Source of the DNA: Bacilli bacterium
GTDB lineage: Bacteria; Bacillota; Bacilli; Paenibacillales; NBRC-103111
Length of the DNA: 36,466 nucleotides
Assembly (NCBI GenBank): GCA_028287395.1
Contig: JAQBPR010000098.1
Coordinates: 1 to 36,466, forward strand
Reading direction: 5' to 3'
The translations under genes and the position numbers were made by a program. Below, piece after piece: positions 16,878 through 24,851 of the stretch (its first letter is position 1; each line of letters opens with the position of its first letter). The notes beneath the pieces are model-generated. The model was not told the origin of the DNA. It made no database searches and was given only the letters and a program-made list of their open reading frames with translations.

Positions 16878-17873
16878 ATGTTATACAGAGATATTGGCAT
16901 TGATTTAGGTACGGATAATATACTGATTTACATTCGTAAACAAGGCATTGTTTTAAACGAACCCGCCGTCGTAGCCATAGATAGTATAACTAAAGAACTG
17001 CTCGCCGTAGGAGAAGAGGCCTACCGTATGATCGGTCGTACCCCTAAAAACATATTAGCTATTCGACCGTTGCGCGATGGCGTCATCGCAGATTTTGAAT
17101 TTACTGCAGCCATGTTGAAACACTTCCTCAAAAAAATAGGTGCATCCCATTTTTTTTATTCACAACGCATACTTGTATGCTGCGGAGCGAAAAGCACCTC
17201 TTTAGAGAAACAATCCATCAAAGATGTTACTATCCATGCTGGGGGAAAGCAAATTGTTCTAGTGGAAAAGATCAAAGCCGCTGCCATCGGAGCAGGAGTA
17301 AATATGTGCCTGCCTTTCGGGAGCATGGTAGTGGATATTGGCAGTGGAACGACGGATATTGCTGTTTTATCTATGGGGAGCATTGTTACTTCATCTTCCA
17401 TTACAACGGCTGGAAATCAATTTGATCGTTATATTGAACGGTATATGAAAGAAACTTATAATCTTTTAATCGGAGAATCAACCGCAGAAAAAATCAAACT
17501 TAATATAGTTGTGTTTCCTCATCCAAACCAAGCTGTCCTGGAAATACGGGGGAGAGATCTAATGACGGGTTTACCCCGTACTGTACTTATTGAACCGCAG
17601 GAGCTTACACCCGTTATAGTTGAATGGACTCATGCAATTGTGCAAGCTTGCAAAGCCGCATTGGAGCAAACCCCCCCAGAATTATCAGGAGATATTCTGA
17701 GTAAAGGGATCACAATTACAGGGGGAGGGGCATTATTGCACGGGTTAGATCAAATATTAGCGAAGGAACTGCAGGTGCCTGTAACTATGGCCGAAAGACC
17801 ATTGTACAGTGTCGTGTACGGAATGAAACAGATGTTGGAAAGCAAAACTATGTGGAAAAGGAGGAAAAACTAA
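16878..17873 (+). CDS. MreB/Mbl-family actin homologue under riboswitch control
   Basis: Bacterial actin of the MreB family, normally forming membrane-associated filaments that guide elongation of the cell wall. The 331-residue product keeps the nucleotide-binding motifs DIGIDLGTDNILIYI (phosphate 1), VVDIGSGTTDIAVLS (phosphate 2) and ITGGGALLHGLDQIL (adenosine), plus NEPAVVAID and AVGEEAYRMIGRTP near the N-terminus. Length is normal. No mreC, mreD or mbl neighbours are present, so it is probably an accessory paralogue and not the housekeeping mreB. GAGGAG lies 8 nt before the ATG. It follows the c-di-GMP riboswitch and precedes a zinc-ribbon gene by 4 nt. Confidence 0.92.
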   Translation: MLYRDIGIDLGTDNILIYIRKQGIVLNEPAVVAIDSITKELLAVGEEAYRMIGRTPKNILAIRPLRDGVIADFEFTAAMLKHFLKKIGASHFFYSQRILVCCGAKSTSLEKQSIKDVTIHAGGKQIVLVEKIKAAAIGAGVNMCLPFGSMVVDIGSGTTDIAVLSMGSIVTSSSITTAGNQFDRYIERYMKETYNLLIGESTAEKIKLNIVVFPHPNQAVLEIRGRDLMTGLPRTVLIEPQELTPVIVEWTHAIVQACKAALEQTPPELSGDILSKGITITGGGALLHGLDQILAKELQVPVTMAERPLYSVVYGMKQMLESKTMWKRRKN

Positions 17874-17877
17874 ACTC

Positions 17878-18348
17878 ATGAGATCAACTAAACAATTACA
17901 ATATTCTAAAGAAAGTCTTGAATATTTAGTTTTTATATCCGGTGTTAAGGGGGCATGTATTGTTCGAGATTTAAGACAACACTACCAAGTTATAGATTCG
18001 CGAATTTGTCCGACCTGTCCGATATGCAGCAGTAATCTTCGTTATATTGTTCTTTGGGGAGATCAGAACGGTTATTGTCAAATATGTGGTTATAACTCGT
18101 TAGAAGCCACAAAAGAAATAGAAGAGGTGTGTACCTCAATAAGTGCAACTGACTTAATTATCAGACAAAAATATGTCATAACCGATCTGTTTGGCGCAAC
18201 ATTTACTTTAAGTTTCATGAAATACATCAACACTCCATCGGGTACAATCTTGTTTTTTGAAAATAAAAAAGAACCCCTTGTTTCGGAATTTATTCAGATG
18301 AGTTTAACAGAAATTAAAGCGATCAAACCACAATCCCACAACATATAG
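17878..18348 (+). CDS. Unrecognised zinc-ribbon protein, operon partner of the MreB-like gene
   Basis: A 156-residue protein I do not recognise. Residues about 44-75 hold a Cys-rich knuckle pair, CPTCPIC and later CQICGY, typical of a structural zinc ribbon. The rest looks like a mixed alpha/beta domain (DLFGATFTLSFMKYINTPSGTILFFENK). No membrane segment or signal peptide. AAGGAGG lies 11-12 nt before the ATG, at the far end of useful spacing. It begins 4 nt after the MreB-like stop, so it should share the riboswitch-controlled transcript and may act with the actin homologue. That functional link is inference. Confidence 0.75.
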   Translation: MRSTKQLQYSKESLEYLVFISGVKGACIVRDLRQHYQVIDSRICPTCPICSSNLRYIVLWGDQNGYCQICGYNSLEATKEIEEVCTSISATDLIIRQKYVITDLFGATFTLSFMKYINTPSGTILFFENKKEPLVSEFIQMSLTEIKAIKPQSHNI

Positions 18349-18370
18349 CCGTAAAACCAAGGTCTGTCGT

Positions 18371-18526
18371 TTAATTTTGCAATTGATAACCTGAAAAAGA
18401 GATAGCCATAGCCGTCCAATTCACGCCAATCTTTGTCATTTCATGAATAGGCTTAGCAGCCTCTTCCGTCTGCCAGGTTCCTCGTACTCCGACCCAACCC
18501 CAAGTCATCCCTTTGATAAAATTCAT
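18371..18526 (-). pseudogene. Remnant of a glycoside hydrolase (N-terminal fragment)
   Basis: Translation gives a 51-residue peptide, MNFIKGMTWGWVGVRGTW then TEEAAKPIHEMTKIGVNWTAM, which matches the first beta strand and helix of TIM-barrel glycoside hydrolases common in Paenibacillus (GH113-like, typically over 300 residues). It then ends at TAA after YQLQN. No convincing ribosome binding site precedes any of the three in-frame ATGs. This looks like the leftover 5' end of a deleted gene. Family assignment is from memory of the KGMTWGW-type start and is tentative. Confidence 0.5.
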
Positions 18527-18568
18527 GCTGCACATATCCATTTCTGTAGTTCAAATATAAGTCAGGGG

Positions 18569-19057
18569 CTATTCCGCCTCCTCCAAAGCATTTAAAAGCA
18601 TTTTCACCACGATCACGGTATCTTTGAAAAAAGGGCGATAATCTAAATCACGAACATATTGCAAAAATTGCTTCGCAATGATTTGTACCTGGTTTCGATA
18701 TTCTGCTAAGGAAACGATATATTCTCCAGCCACTCGGTAATGATCGTTAAGACGTTCATCTACCTCACTAATCTGAATCCATTCATGATCAATGTGATTT
18801 ACAACAAACGAAAAAGCTCTGCATTCAGCATCACCGCAACCACATACGAAAAAGGGCATGCTCTGCCACTGCTCCGCATCAGCCCACCGATTAGGCATGG
18901 TTGTTTCATGCGCGCTTAGCAGCAATGCAGGCATACCTACATCAACACATAATGGTTCATTAATGATCTCCTGCCCATCCATTAAAAGTTTTACATCGGC
19001 ATGAATAATTTGCAGATCCGGATCAAATGACCACTTAGTCATGGAAAGTAAAACCAT
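18569..19057 (-). CDS. Conserved hypothetical protein with a CGCG-x3-C motif
   Basis: A 162-residue soluble protein of unknown function. Its middle carries FFVCGCGDAECRAFSF, where three closely spaced cysteines could bind metal or form a structural knuckle. The first 60 residues look like beta strands (WSFDPDLQIIHADVKLLMDG), and the last 60 are mostly helical. GGAGG lies 8 nt before the ATG, supporting the start. It lies just downstream of the SASP gene's promoter region but on the opposite strand, and has no obvious operon partner. Confidence 0.8.
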   Translation of the reverse strand: MVLLSMTKWSFDPDLQIIHADVKLLMDGQEIINEPLCVDVGMPALLLSAHETTMPNRWADAEQWQSMPFFVCGCGDAECRAFSFVVNHIDHEWIQISEVDERLNDHYRVAGEYIVSLAEYRNQVQIIAKQFLQYVRDLDYRPFFKDTVIVVKMLLNALEEAE

Positions 19058-19178
19058 TCGAGCGGCCTCCTAAGACGAATTTAAAACACGTCTATTCATT
19101 TGCGCCCTATTATATGAAAAAAAAACAGCAATGTCTATGCTATCCCTAAAGTATGGTTCCATTTACCAATCTTTTACT

Positions 19179-19208
19179 CGTGTAAAATCCATCTTTTAAC
19201 TCATACTA
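19179..19208 (+). promoter_or_regulatory. Candidate sigma-G promoter of the SASP gene
   Basis: CATACTA (19202-19208) matches the forespore sigma-G -10 exactly. Seventeen bases upstream is CGTGTA, a weak match to TGAATA. SASP genes are classic sigma-G targets, which supports the call. Confidence 0.55.
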
Positions 19209-19230
19209 CTCTCAACAGGAGGTGATAAAT

Positions 19231-19464
19231 ATGGGATCAGGACAAAGCCGCTCCAGTAATGTGCTTGTAGTTCCACAAGCTAGCCAAGCTTTAGACCAAT
19301 TGAAATATGAAGTTGCACAAGAATTAGGCATTCAAATTCCTCAAGATGGATACTATGGATATATGGCTACTCGTGACACAGGCGCGATCGGGGGACACAT
19401 AACTCGTCGTTTGGTGCAAATTGCCGAACAACAATTAGCAGGACAATTTGGTGGTAATAGATAG
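19231..19464 (+). CDS. Alpha/beta-type small acid-soluble spore protein
   Basis: Forespore DNA-binding protein that coats and protects spore DNA and is degraded by GPR at germination. The 77-residue product has the two conserved family blocks: LDQLKYEVAQELGI, which contains the GPR cleavage region, and GAIGGHITRRLVQIAEQQL. AGGAGGTG lies 6 nt before the ATG at 19231. An ATG three codons upstream would sit inside that ribosome binding site. Preceded by a sigma-G -10 element and followed by a terminator. Confidence 0.95.
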   Translation: MGSGQSRSSNVLVVPQASQALDQLKYEVAQELGIQIPQDGYYGYMATRDTGAIGGHITRRLVQIAEQQLAGQFGGNR

Positions 19465-19484
19465 TATCACATATGGATGAGGCC

Positions 19485-19516
19485 AAAAAGGTGACTTAAA
19501 ACGTCGCCTTTTTATA
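19485..19516 (+). terminator. Terminator of the SASP gene
   Basis: AAAAAGGTGAC / GTCGCCTTTTT stem with one G-U pair (19485-19495 and 19503-19513), followed by TAT. Confidence 0.8.
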
Positions 19517-19571
19517 TTTGTACTTTTTTATAATTCAAAAAAAGCCCGTCCCGCCAGCAGAATAGGCTTAG

Positions 19572-19880
19572 TTATCTGAATATTCGGGCGATATCATCCA
19601 TTCGGATCCATTCGCAGTCATCTTCCGTTTTTAACTTCACTCTTCTCAAGCCTTGGTCGATCTGCGTGACAGTTCCGCTTATCTGCTTCATATTAAATGC
19701 GTCAAACAGGATAAAAATAATAGGGGAACGGCTCCAATATGATTCTGCTATAGCTGAATTAATCGTCGCCATATCCTCAACGCGAATAAAAAGTTTTTCT
19801 TTTTTCACGAGATCTATATGCTCGGCGGAAAGAAAGTGCGATCCTTCCCATAATTGGTCAATCTCAATTTTTCTAGTCAT
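19572..19880 (-). CDS. YolD-like family protein
   Basis: A 102-residue protein with the pattern of YolD-like proteins: an N-terminal segment, then YWSRSPIIFILF, followed by ISGTVTQIDQGLRRVKLK and a final EWIRMDDIARI strand. YolD proteins are often paired with Y-family DNA polymerases, but no polymerase gene is next to it. Function is not established. AAAGGAGG lies 7 nt before the ATG. Confidence 0.65.
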   Translation of the reverse strand: MTRKIEIDQLWEGSHFLSAEHIDLVKKEKLFIRVEDMATINSAIAESYWSRSPIIFILFDAFNMKQISGTVTQIDQGLRRVKLKTEDDCEWIRMDDIARIFR

Positions 19881-20014
19881 CCTACAGCCTCCTTTGTAAT
19901 ACTTTTTCCCAAAATGAAGTGTTTTATCCCTGCTTAGAGTTTAACCGCAAAAGATTAGTGTTTACTTAATGAATGATTAAATAAATATTAAGTTGCGAAT
20001 TTCTGTCTTTTCAC

Positions 20015-20055
20015 AAAATTAGGCCAATACCTTGTACAGGTATTGGCCTAATTTT
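20015..20055. terminator. Strong orphan hairpin
   Basis: Perfect 17-bp inverted repeat AAAATTAGGCCAATACC / GGTATTGGCCTAATTTT with loop TTGTACA, followed by T on both strands. It lies between two leftward genes, downstream of the one at 20178 and upstream of the YolD-like gene. The gene at 20178 already has its own hairpin at 20120, so this may be a second terminator or an independent RNA structure. Confidence 0.55.
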
Positions 20056-20115
20056 TATATTACAATGGGGGTATTCATATATTAACCAATTCAGATTCAA
20101 TTGAAACAATTTGAC

Positions 20116-20153
20116 GAAAAAGCCTCACAAACCGAATTCGGTCTGTGAGGCTT
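20116..20153 (-). terminator. Terminator of the 20178-20573 gene
   Basis: AAGCCTCACA / TGTGAGGCTT stem with inner ACCGAATTCGGT (one A/C mismatch), read leftward into a T run at 20121-20117. Starts 25 nt beyond the stop codon. Confidence 0.8.
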
Positions 20154-20177
20154 CCGGAATGATAAGAAATATGAGTG

Positions 20178-20573
20178 CTAATGCATTTCACGCAAGTCTT
20201 TTCGAGGATCTTTGTTAATTAAAAAATTCGCCATGTTGTAATTGGATTCAAATTGAACACTTGCACAGAGCGTACCTTGCTTAACAGCAAATTCAAAGCA
20301 AATTTCCCCATACGACCAATTGATCTTGTGACGAAGTGATTCTATCGCCATTTGACGAAAAGAGCGTATGTGCGCTTCGGTTAAGCCGCTTCCGGATGCT
20401 TGAAAAACGCCGCCTTTACTTTCTAACGGATTATGTCTCGCTCCAAATTTACCAATAATATTATTACGTATTTGCATAAAAACAATACCCGAAGAAAGAT
20501 GATACAATTCGTCTTGAATCTCACGGAATACAATATCAACTTGCTTAGCCAAAGACAGCTGTTCTAAAGTCAT
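20178..20573 (-). CDS. Conserved hypothetical protein
   Basis: A 131-residue soluble protein I cannot assign. The N-terminal 40 residues look like a long helix (QVDIVFREIQDELYHL), the middle holds GKFGARHNPLES and RSFRQMAIESLRHKINWSYGEI, and the end has a strand-rich FEFAVKQGTLCASVQFESNYNMAN. No catalytic motif or membrane segment is evident. AAAGGAGGG lies 5 nt before the ATG. It is monocistronic with its own terminator. Confidence 0.75.
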   Translation of the reverse strand: MTLEQLSLAKQVDIVFREIQDELYHLSSGIVFMQIRNNIIGKFGARHNPLESKGGVFQASGSGLTEAHIRSFRQMAIESLRHKINWSYGEICFEFAVKQGTLCASVQFESNYNMANFLINKDPRKDLREMH

Positions 20574-20769
20574 GAAATCCCTCCTTTCATCATTTTCTGC
20601 TAATAATTATGTAATATTTGTAAGTCTTATGACTCATTATACTGCGCTGTTATTCCTATTTCAACATAAATTTACAGCATTTTGGCATTTTTATTCAATA
20701 ACGACAAAAATAGACCCTTTTAGGATCTATAATTAGATTAAAATATTATGTAGTTGGTTCATTTGTTCA

Positions 20770-20994
20770 TTAGCTGCGAAAAGTGATATATTGTTCTTTA
20801 TTTAATTCTAGAATTTTGCCGAGAGGTATGCCTGTTTTTTGCGCTACTTCCCACACAGTGCTGCTTGGATGCGCACGTAAATAATTACGCACTTGAAAAA
20901 AACGGTGATCCCGTAAACTTTGACATTCGGCACAATAGTCCGTTTGACTGCGAAGAACAAGCTTTCCACATTCTTTGCAATTCATTAAAGTCAT
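20770..20994 (-). CDS. Small zinc-ribbon protein, YvyF/TIGR03826-like
   Basis: A 74-residue protein with an N-terminal zinc ribbon (CKECGKL then CAECQSL) and a C-terminal helix-turn-helix-like segment (TVWEVAQKTGIPLGKILEL). This matches the flagellar-region YvyF/TIGR03826 family, whose role is not settled. In many Bacillota such genes sit near flagellar or competence loci; here the next gene is a methyl-accepting protein on the other strand. The ATG at 20994 has GGGAG 8-9 nt upstream. An ATG three codons downstream is also possible. Confidence 0.65.
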   Translation of the reverse strand: MTLMNCKECGKLVLRSQTDYCAECQSLRDHRFFQVRNYLRAHPSSTVWEVAQKTGIPLGKILELNKEQYITFRS

Positions 20995-21120
20995 CGCAAT
21001 CACTCCCTTGGATTATCGTAAAAGCATTCGTATAAGCCGCCAATTATCAGGGGGTATTTTCCTAATTAAAATTATAATTCAACAAATTTTATTCATCTAG
21101 GGTAGTGAGTACTAATTCCA

Positions 21121-21149
21121 TAGACCAAATGCCCTGTAAATGCTATAAT
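21121..21149 (+). promoter_or_regulatory. Candidate promoter of the methyl-accepting protein gene
   Basis: TAGACC (21121-21126), a 17-nt spacer and TATAAT (21144-21149). The -10 is perfect and the -35 moderate. No sigma-D-type motif was seen. Confidence 0.45.
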
Positions 21150-21192
21150 CAAAACATAATTAGCAAATATATTCAAAAAGGAGCATATCCAA

Positions 21193-22443
21193 ATGAATGG
21201 GTTTTTATCTTTATCCTTTACAAAGAAGCTTTTAGTAGGTTGTTATGCCATTGTCGCTGTTTTCTCAATTCTTTTGTTAATATTAAGCAGTGCCAATCTA
21301 TTCCTTAATATTATTATTATCGCTGTCGTTGCTGGGGTTTGCTTTCCTTTTATTAAGTGGATTGAGAGAGCGCTTACAGATTCCATTGACAGTATGGCAA
21401 GAATTGCTATGAACATCTCTAAGGGAGATTTCACACAAAAGGTACATGTTACTTCTAATGATGCGATTGGTGAATTAGGTAATTCCTTTAATAAAATGCT
21501 GGAAAAGCTTCGCGATATTCTAGGCGAAACTACATCCATCTCCAAACAGGTTGCCGAATCCAGTCGTGATATTTACCAAAAAAATCTTAATTCCAAAGAA
21601 GTTTTAGCACAAGTGACTTCATCAACACATGAGCTTGCAACGGGTGCTAATCAAATTACAGAAGGGATCTCGAACATCTCTGTCGCAATTAAAGATATTG
21701 AGAATAAAATCATGTCTTATGCTCATTCGACAAAAGAAATGAATTCGTTATCTGAGACAATGATTGAGCTGGTAGCAAAAGGAAGAAAAGCTGTCGAAAG
21801 TCAAGGCGCTGGAATGAAACGAAACGTAGAAGCGACTGCTAACGTGTCGACTGCCATTGATCAGCTTGCTGCAAAAGCCAATGATATTTCGCAAATCACG
21901 AAAAGCATTTCTGAAATTGCCGAACAAACCAACCTGCTTTCCCTTAACGCTTCAATTGAAGCGGCACGTGCCGGAGAGCATGGGCGCGGATTTGCCGTGG
22001 TTGCTCAAGAAGTTCGGAAGCTGGCAGAAGAATCAACAACCTCTACTAAAGAAGTATTTAATCTCGTCAAAAGTATTGAACTAGGTATTCGCGATGCCCT
22101 ACATAATATTGGTACGAACGAAGAAATCGTACAGGTCCAAACAAAAATGATTGAAGAAACAGAAAAAATATTCTCCGAAATTGTAACCAGTATTCAATTT
22201 GTAACCGATCAAATTTATGCCTTTGCTAAAGAAAGTGATTTCATGTTGGAAAGCGCACAAACGATCTCCTCCACAATGGAAAGCATTTCAGCCATTACTG
22301 AGGAATCAGCTGCTGGTACGGAAGAGGTTTCCGCCGCAATGAATGAACAAATTTCTGCAGTAGATACGATGGTACAACAGTCTGAGCACATGACTGGAAT
22401 TGTTACGGAGCTTCAAAAAACAATTCAAGTATTTAAATTCTAA
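21193..22443 (+). CDS. Methyl-accepting chemotaxis protein lacking an extracellular sensor domain
   Basis: Signal transducer for CheA/CheW. The 416-residue protein has two adjacent membrane helices (about residues 12-32 and 35-55) with almost no loop between them, then a HAMP-like segment (about 56-110, [25 protein letters not shown]) and a long coiled-coil signalling domain. The hairpin tip [41 protein letters not shown] is intact in residues about 240-280. With no extracellular domain, any input would have to come from the membrane, the HAMP region or partners. AAAGGAG lies about 9 nt before the ATG. Monocistronic. Confidence 0.93.
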   Translation: MNGFLSLSFTKKLLVGCYAIVAVFSILLLILSSANLFLNIIIIAVVAGVCFPFIKWIERALTDSIDSMARIAMNISKGDFTQKVHVTSNDAIGELGNSFNKMLEKLRDILGETTSISKQVAESSRDIYQKNLNSKEVLAQVTSSTHELATGANQITEGISNISVAIKDIENKIMSYAHSTKEMNSLSETMIELVAKGRKAVESQGAGMKRNVEATANVSTAIDQLAAKANDISQITKSISEIAEQTNLLSLNASIEAARAGEHGRGFAVVAQEVRKLAEESTTSTKEVFNLVKSIELGIRDALHNIGTNEEIVQVQTKMIEETEKIFSEIVTSIQFVTDQIYAFAKESDFMLESAQTISSTMESISAITEESAAGTEEVSAAMNEQISAVDTMVQQSEHMTGIVTELQKTIQVFKF

Positions 22444-22459
22444 TAAATGTATCATGGTT

Positions 22460-22512
22460 AAAGGACTGTTTTACAAGTAAGTAACTTTACTTGTAAAACA
22501 GTCCTTTTCTTT
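22460..22512 (+). terminator. Long terminator after the methyl-accepting protein gene
   Basis: Perfect 21-bp stem (22460-22480 and 22487-22507, arms starting AAAGGACTGTTTTAC) with a 6-nt loop, followed by TCTTTTT. Also convergent with the peptidase gene whose stop is at 22532. Confidence 0.88.
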
Positions 22513-22531
22513 TTCAAACAAAATCAAGCAC

Positions 22532-24310
22532 CTATTCCGTCATAGCTAAGAATTGTCTAACGTCTTCTACGGATACTTGTACAGCACTCTGCCAAAAATC
22601 AGGCTGCGTCAAATCGACATTCAAATGCTTCACAGCTAATTCTTCTGTTGTCATACTGCCAGTATCACGGAGAAGCGAGATATAACGATCTTCAAAGGCA
22701 CTTCCTTCCTTAAGAGCAAGCGCATAAATCCCGGCGCTAAACAAAAAGCCGAAGGTATAGGGGAAATTATAAAATGGAACATCGGTTAAATAAAAATGCA
22801 GCTTGGCTGCCCAAAAATGAGGGTGGTCATTACTTAAAGCCCCATTAAACGCTTGATTCTGCGCTTCCGACATTAATACATTCAAACGCTCCACACTAAC
22901 CAAGCCCTTTTTCCGTTCGCTATAAAAGTTCGTTTCAAAAATAAACCGTGCATGGATATTCATAAAAAAGGCTACCGCACGTTGGATTTTATCTTCAAGC
23001 AAAACTAAACGTTCTTGGGCATCTGTCGCTTGCTTGACCGCGGCATCGCTAACGATCATTTCCGCAAACGTAGACGCTGTTTCAGCGACGTTCATCGCAT
23101 ATTCCTGCGCTAATGCAGGCAAATCATTCATTACGTGCTGATGATAAGCGTGCCCTAGTTCGTGGGCTAGCGTTGAAACATTGGAAGCTGTTCCAGCATA
23201 GGTCATGAAAATTCTCGTTTGTTCACTTAGGGGAAACGAGGTACAGAACCCTCCCGGTCTTTTACCAGCACGGTCCTCTGCTTCTATCCATCCCGATTCA
23301 AAGGCTTGTTTAGCGAAGTCTGCCATTTTGGGGCTGAATTGGCGAAACTGGTCCGTAATTATTTGCGCGCCTTCATTGTAAGTATAGGTTTTATTCACGT
23401 TTCCTAATGGTGCATCCACGTCTGACCATGCAAGTTGTTTCAAACCGAGCAGCTTTGCTTTTCGCTGCAGATAAGCAACAAAAACATGCTTATTCTGTTC
23501 AATCACTTCCCACATCACTGCTAAAGTTTTTGCTGACATCCGATTGATCGCTAATGGTTCTTGATGCACGGAATTCCATCCACGCCGCTTATAAAGCTGC
23601 AAACGAAATCCGGCCAAATGATTCAATGCATCTGCACAAAAATCAGCTTGCTCAGCCCAAGATTCCTCCCATTGCTGGAATAAACGCTGCCGCTGTTCCC
23701 GATCAGGATTATGTAATTTATTGAATGCTTGCCCTGCCGACAGCTGCACTATCTGCCCATTCTCTTCATAAGGAATACGAATTCGCCCAACCGTTGTATT
23801 GTATAAATCTCCCCAGCCATGATAACCGTCAACCGCTAAATCATTGATTAAGGATTCCTGCTCCGGCGGCAGCTTTAGCTGTGCCAACGCTCTACGTTCA
23901 TCAAGGGGAAAGACGATCGATTTTAACGTATCCGTTTGAAGCAATAATTGCCAAACCCCATCAGGTATGCGACGAAGTATTTCATCAAACAAAGTGAGTG
24001 CGGATAAAAAATCAGCGTAATCGCTTTTTACTCTTCCATTTAACTGAACCGCTTTTTTATCATTCACCTGCTCTGCCATTAAACAACTTGTAAACGACTC
24101 CGCTTCGCGAAAACGTTTTAAATTCATTTGCAATGTATTCAACAGTGGAACAAAACGTATGGCGTCTTCCTGTGCAGAAGGAGGCTCAAATTGTTGCAGA
24201 AGTGTGAGGAAATGAGCAGTTTCCTGTTCGATTTGTTCGAGAAAAGCATTAAATTGGACTGAATTGCTGCCTCCGGGAAAAATAACATCTAAATCCCATT
24301 TTTGTTTCAA
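22532..24310 (-). CDS. M3 family oligoendopeptidase (PepF-like)
   Basis: Cytoplasmic zinc metallopeptidase cleaving short peptides, 592 residues. The zinc site HELGHAYH lies near residue 385, followed by the third-ligand region AETASTFAEMIV. The C-terminal fold motif is YNFPYTFGFLFSAGIYALA, and family start and length fit. The assigned start is TTG (KQKWDLDVIFPGG), which aligns with PepF N-termini. However, the best ribosome binding site, GGAAGGTGG, is 19 nt upstream of it. An in-frame CTG or ATT nearer to that site is a possible alternative start. Confidence 0.93.
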   Translation of the reverse strand: MKQKWDLDVIFPGGSNSVQFNAFLEQIEQETAHFLTLLQQFEPPSAQEDAIRFVPLLNTLQMNLKRFREAESFTSCLMAEQVNDKKAVQLNGRVKSDYADFLSALTLFDEILRRIPDGVWQLLLQTDTLKSIVFPLDERRALAQLKLPPEQESLINDLAVDGYHGWGDLYNTTVGRIRIPYEENGQIVQLSAGQAFNKLHNPDREQRQRLFQQWEESWAEQADFCADALNHLAGFRLQLYKRRGWNSVHQEPLAINRMSAKTLAVMWEVIEQNKHVFVAYLQRKAKLLGLKQLAWSDVDAPLGNVNKTYTYNEGAQIITDQFRQFSPKMADFAKQAFESGWIEAEDRAGKRPGGFCTSFPLSEQTRIFMTYAGTASNVSTLAHELGHAYHQHVMNDLPALAQEYAMNVAETASTFAEMIVSDAAVKQATDAQERLVLLEDKIQRAVAFFMNIHARFIFETNFYSERKKGLVSVERLNVLMSEAQNQAFNGALSNDHPHFWAAKLHFYLTDVPFYNFPYTFGFLFSAGIYALALKEGSAFEDRYISLLRDTGSMTTEELAVKHLNVDLTQPDFWQSAVQVSVEDVRQFLAMTE

Positions 24311-24407
24311 TGTGGTTTGCAGTGGAATTCCACCTTCCGTTTAATTTTGATATCCTGCGTTAATTATGTTTAAATAAAATCTATACCGATAAAAAAGGAG
24401 CTGTTTT

Positions 24408-24608
24408 ATGAGACCTTTACCTATATCTGCAGAAACTGCGATCAAACTTGCGGAGCAACTGAATATTCCAATCGAAAATTTAATGCATATGCCTCAGCAT
24501 ATTTTACTCCAAAAGCTTGCAGAACTTGCAAAGAATGAACCAGTAAATAATTCCGATCCAAATATCAACAAAGAGACCCAAGCATCAACGACGGAGCCAA
24601 AAAAATGA
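24408..24608 (+). CDS. yycC: YycC-like small protein
   Basis: A 66-residue protein with the YycC family pattern: MRPLPISAETAIKLAEQLN, IPIENLMHMPQHILLQKL, then a variable Asn/Thr/Lys-rich tail. Function unknown. AAGGAG lies 7-8 nt before the ATG. Its stop overlaps the next gene's ATG, so the two are translationally coupled. Confidence 0.75.
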   Translation: MRPLPISAETAIKLAEQLNIPIENLMHMPQHILLQKLAELAKNEPVNNSDPNINKETQASTTEPKK

Positions 24609-24850
24609 TTCCTTTTCGCAACACTTGGCCCTATGAAACGATTCAAAACGATGTTTATGTAGCTGAATGTCCTTACTGTTCGCAAGAAAATATACTGATT
24701 CCCATCCGTAAGCACGAACTGCAAGAAATACACGAAGGACGCAAAAGACTGCTTGTTTTCCCCTGCTGTCATAATAAAACCATGCTCATTGACGTAGATC
24801 GCGATTATATCCTTGCCGATCAGCCATTGCGAAAAGCACCCCAGGTTTAA
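24605..24850 (+). CDS. Small cysteine-motif conserved hypothetical protein
   Basis: An 81-residue soluble protein, starting with an ATGA overlap with the YycC-like gene. It carries CPYCSQ (residues about 22-25) and FPCCHN (about 53-54), so two Cys pairs may bind a zinc ion. The body reads as alternating strands (NILIPIRK, LLVFPCC, MLIDVDRDYIL). No named family was recognised. It ends 2 bases before the convergent DUF2225 gene's stop, leaving no room for a separate terminator. Confidence 0.75.
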   Translation: MIPFRNTWPYETIQNDVYVAECPYCSQENILIPIRKHELQEIHEGRKRLLVFPCCHNKTMLIDVDRDYILADQPLRKAPQV

Positions 24851-24851
24851 T

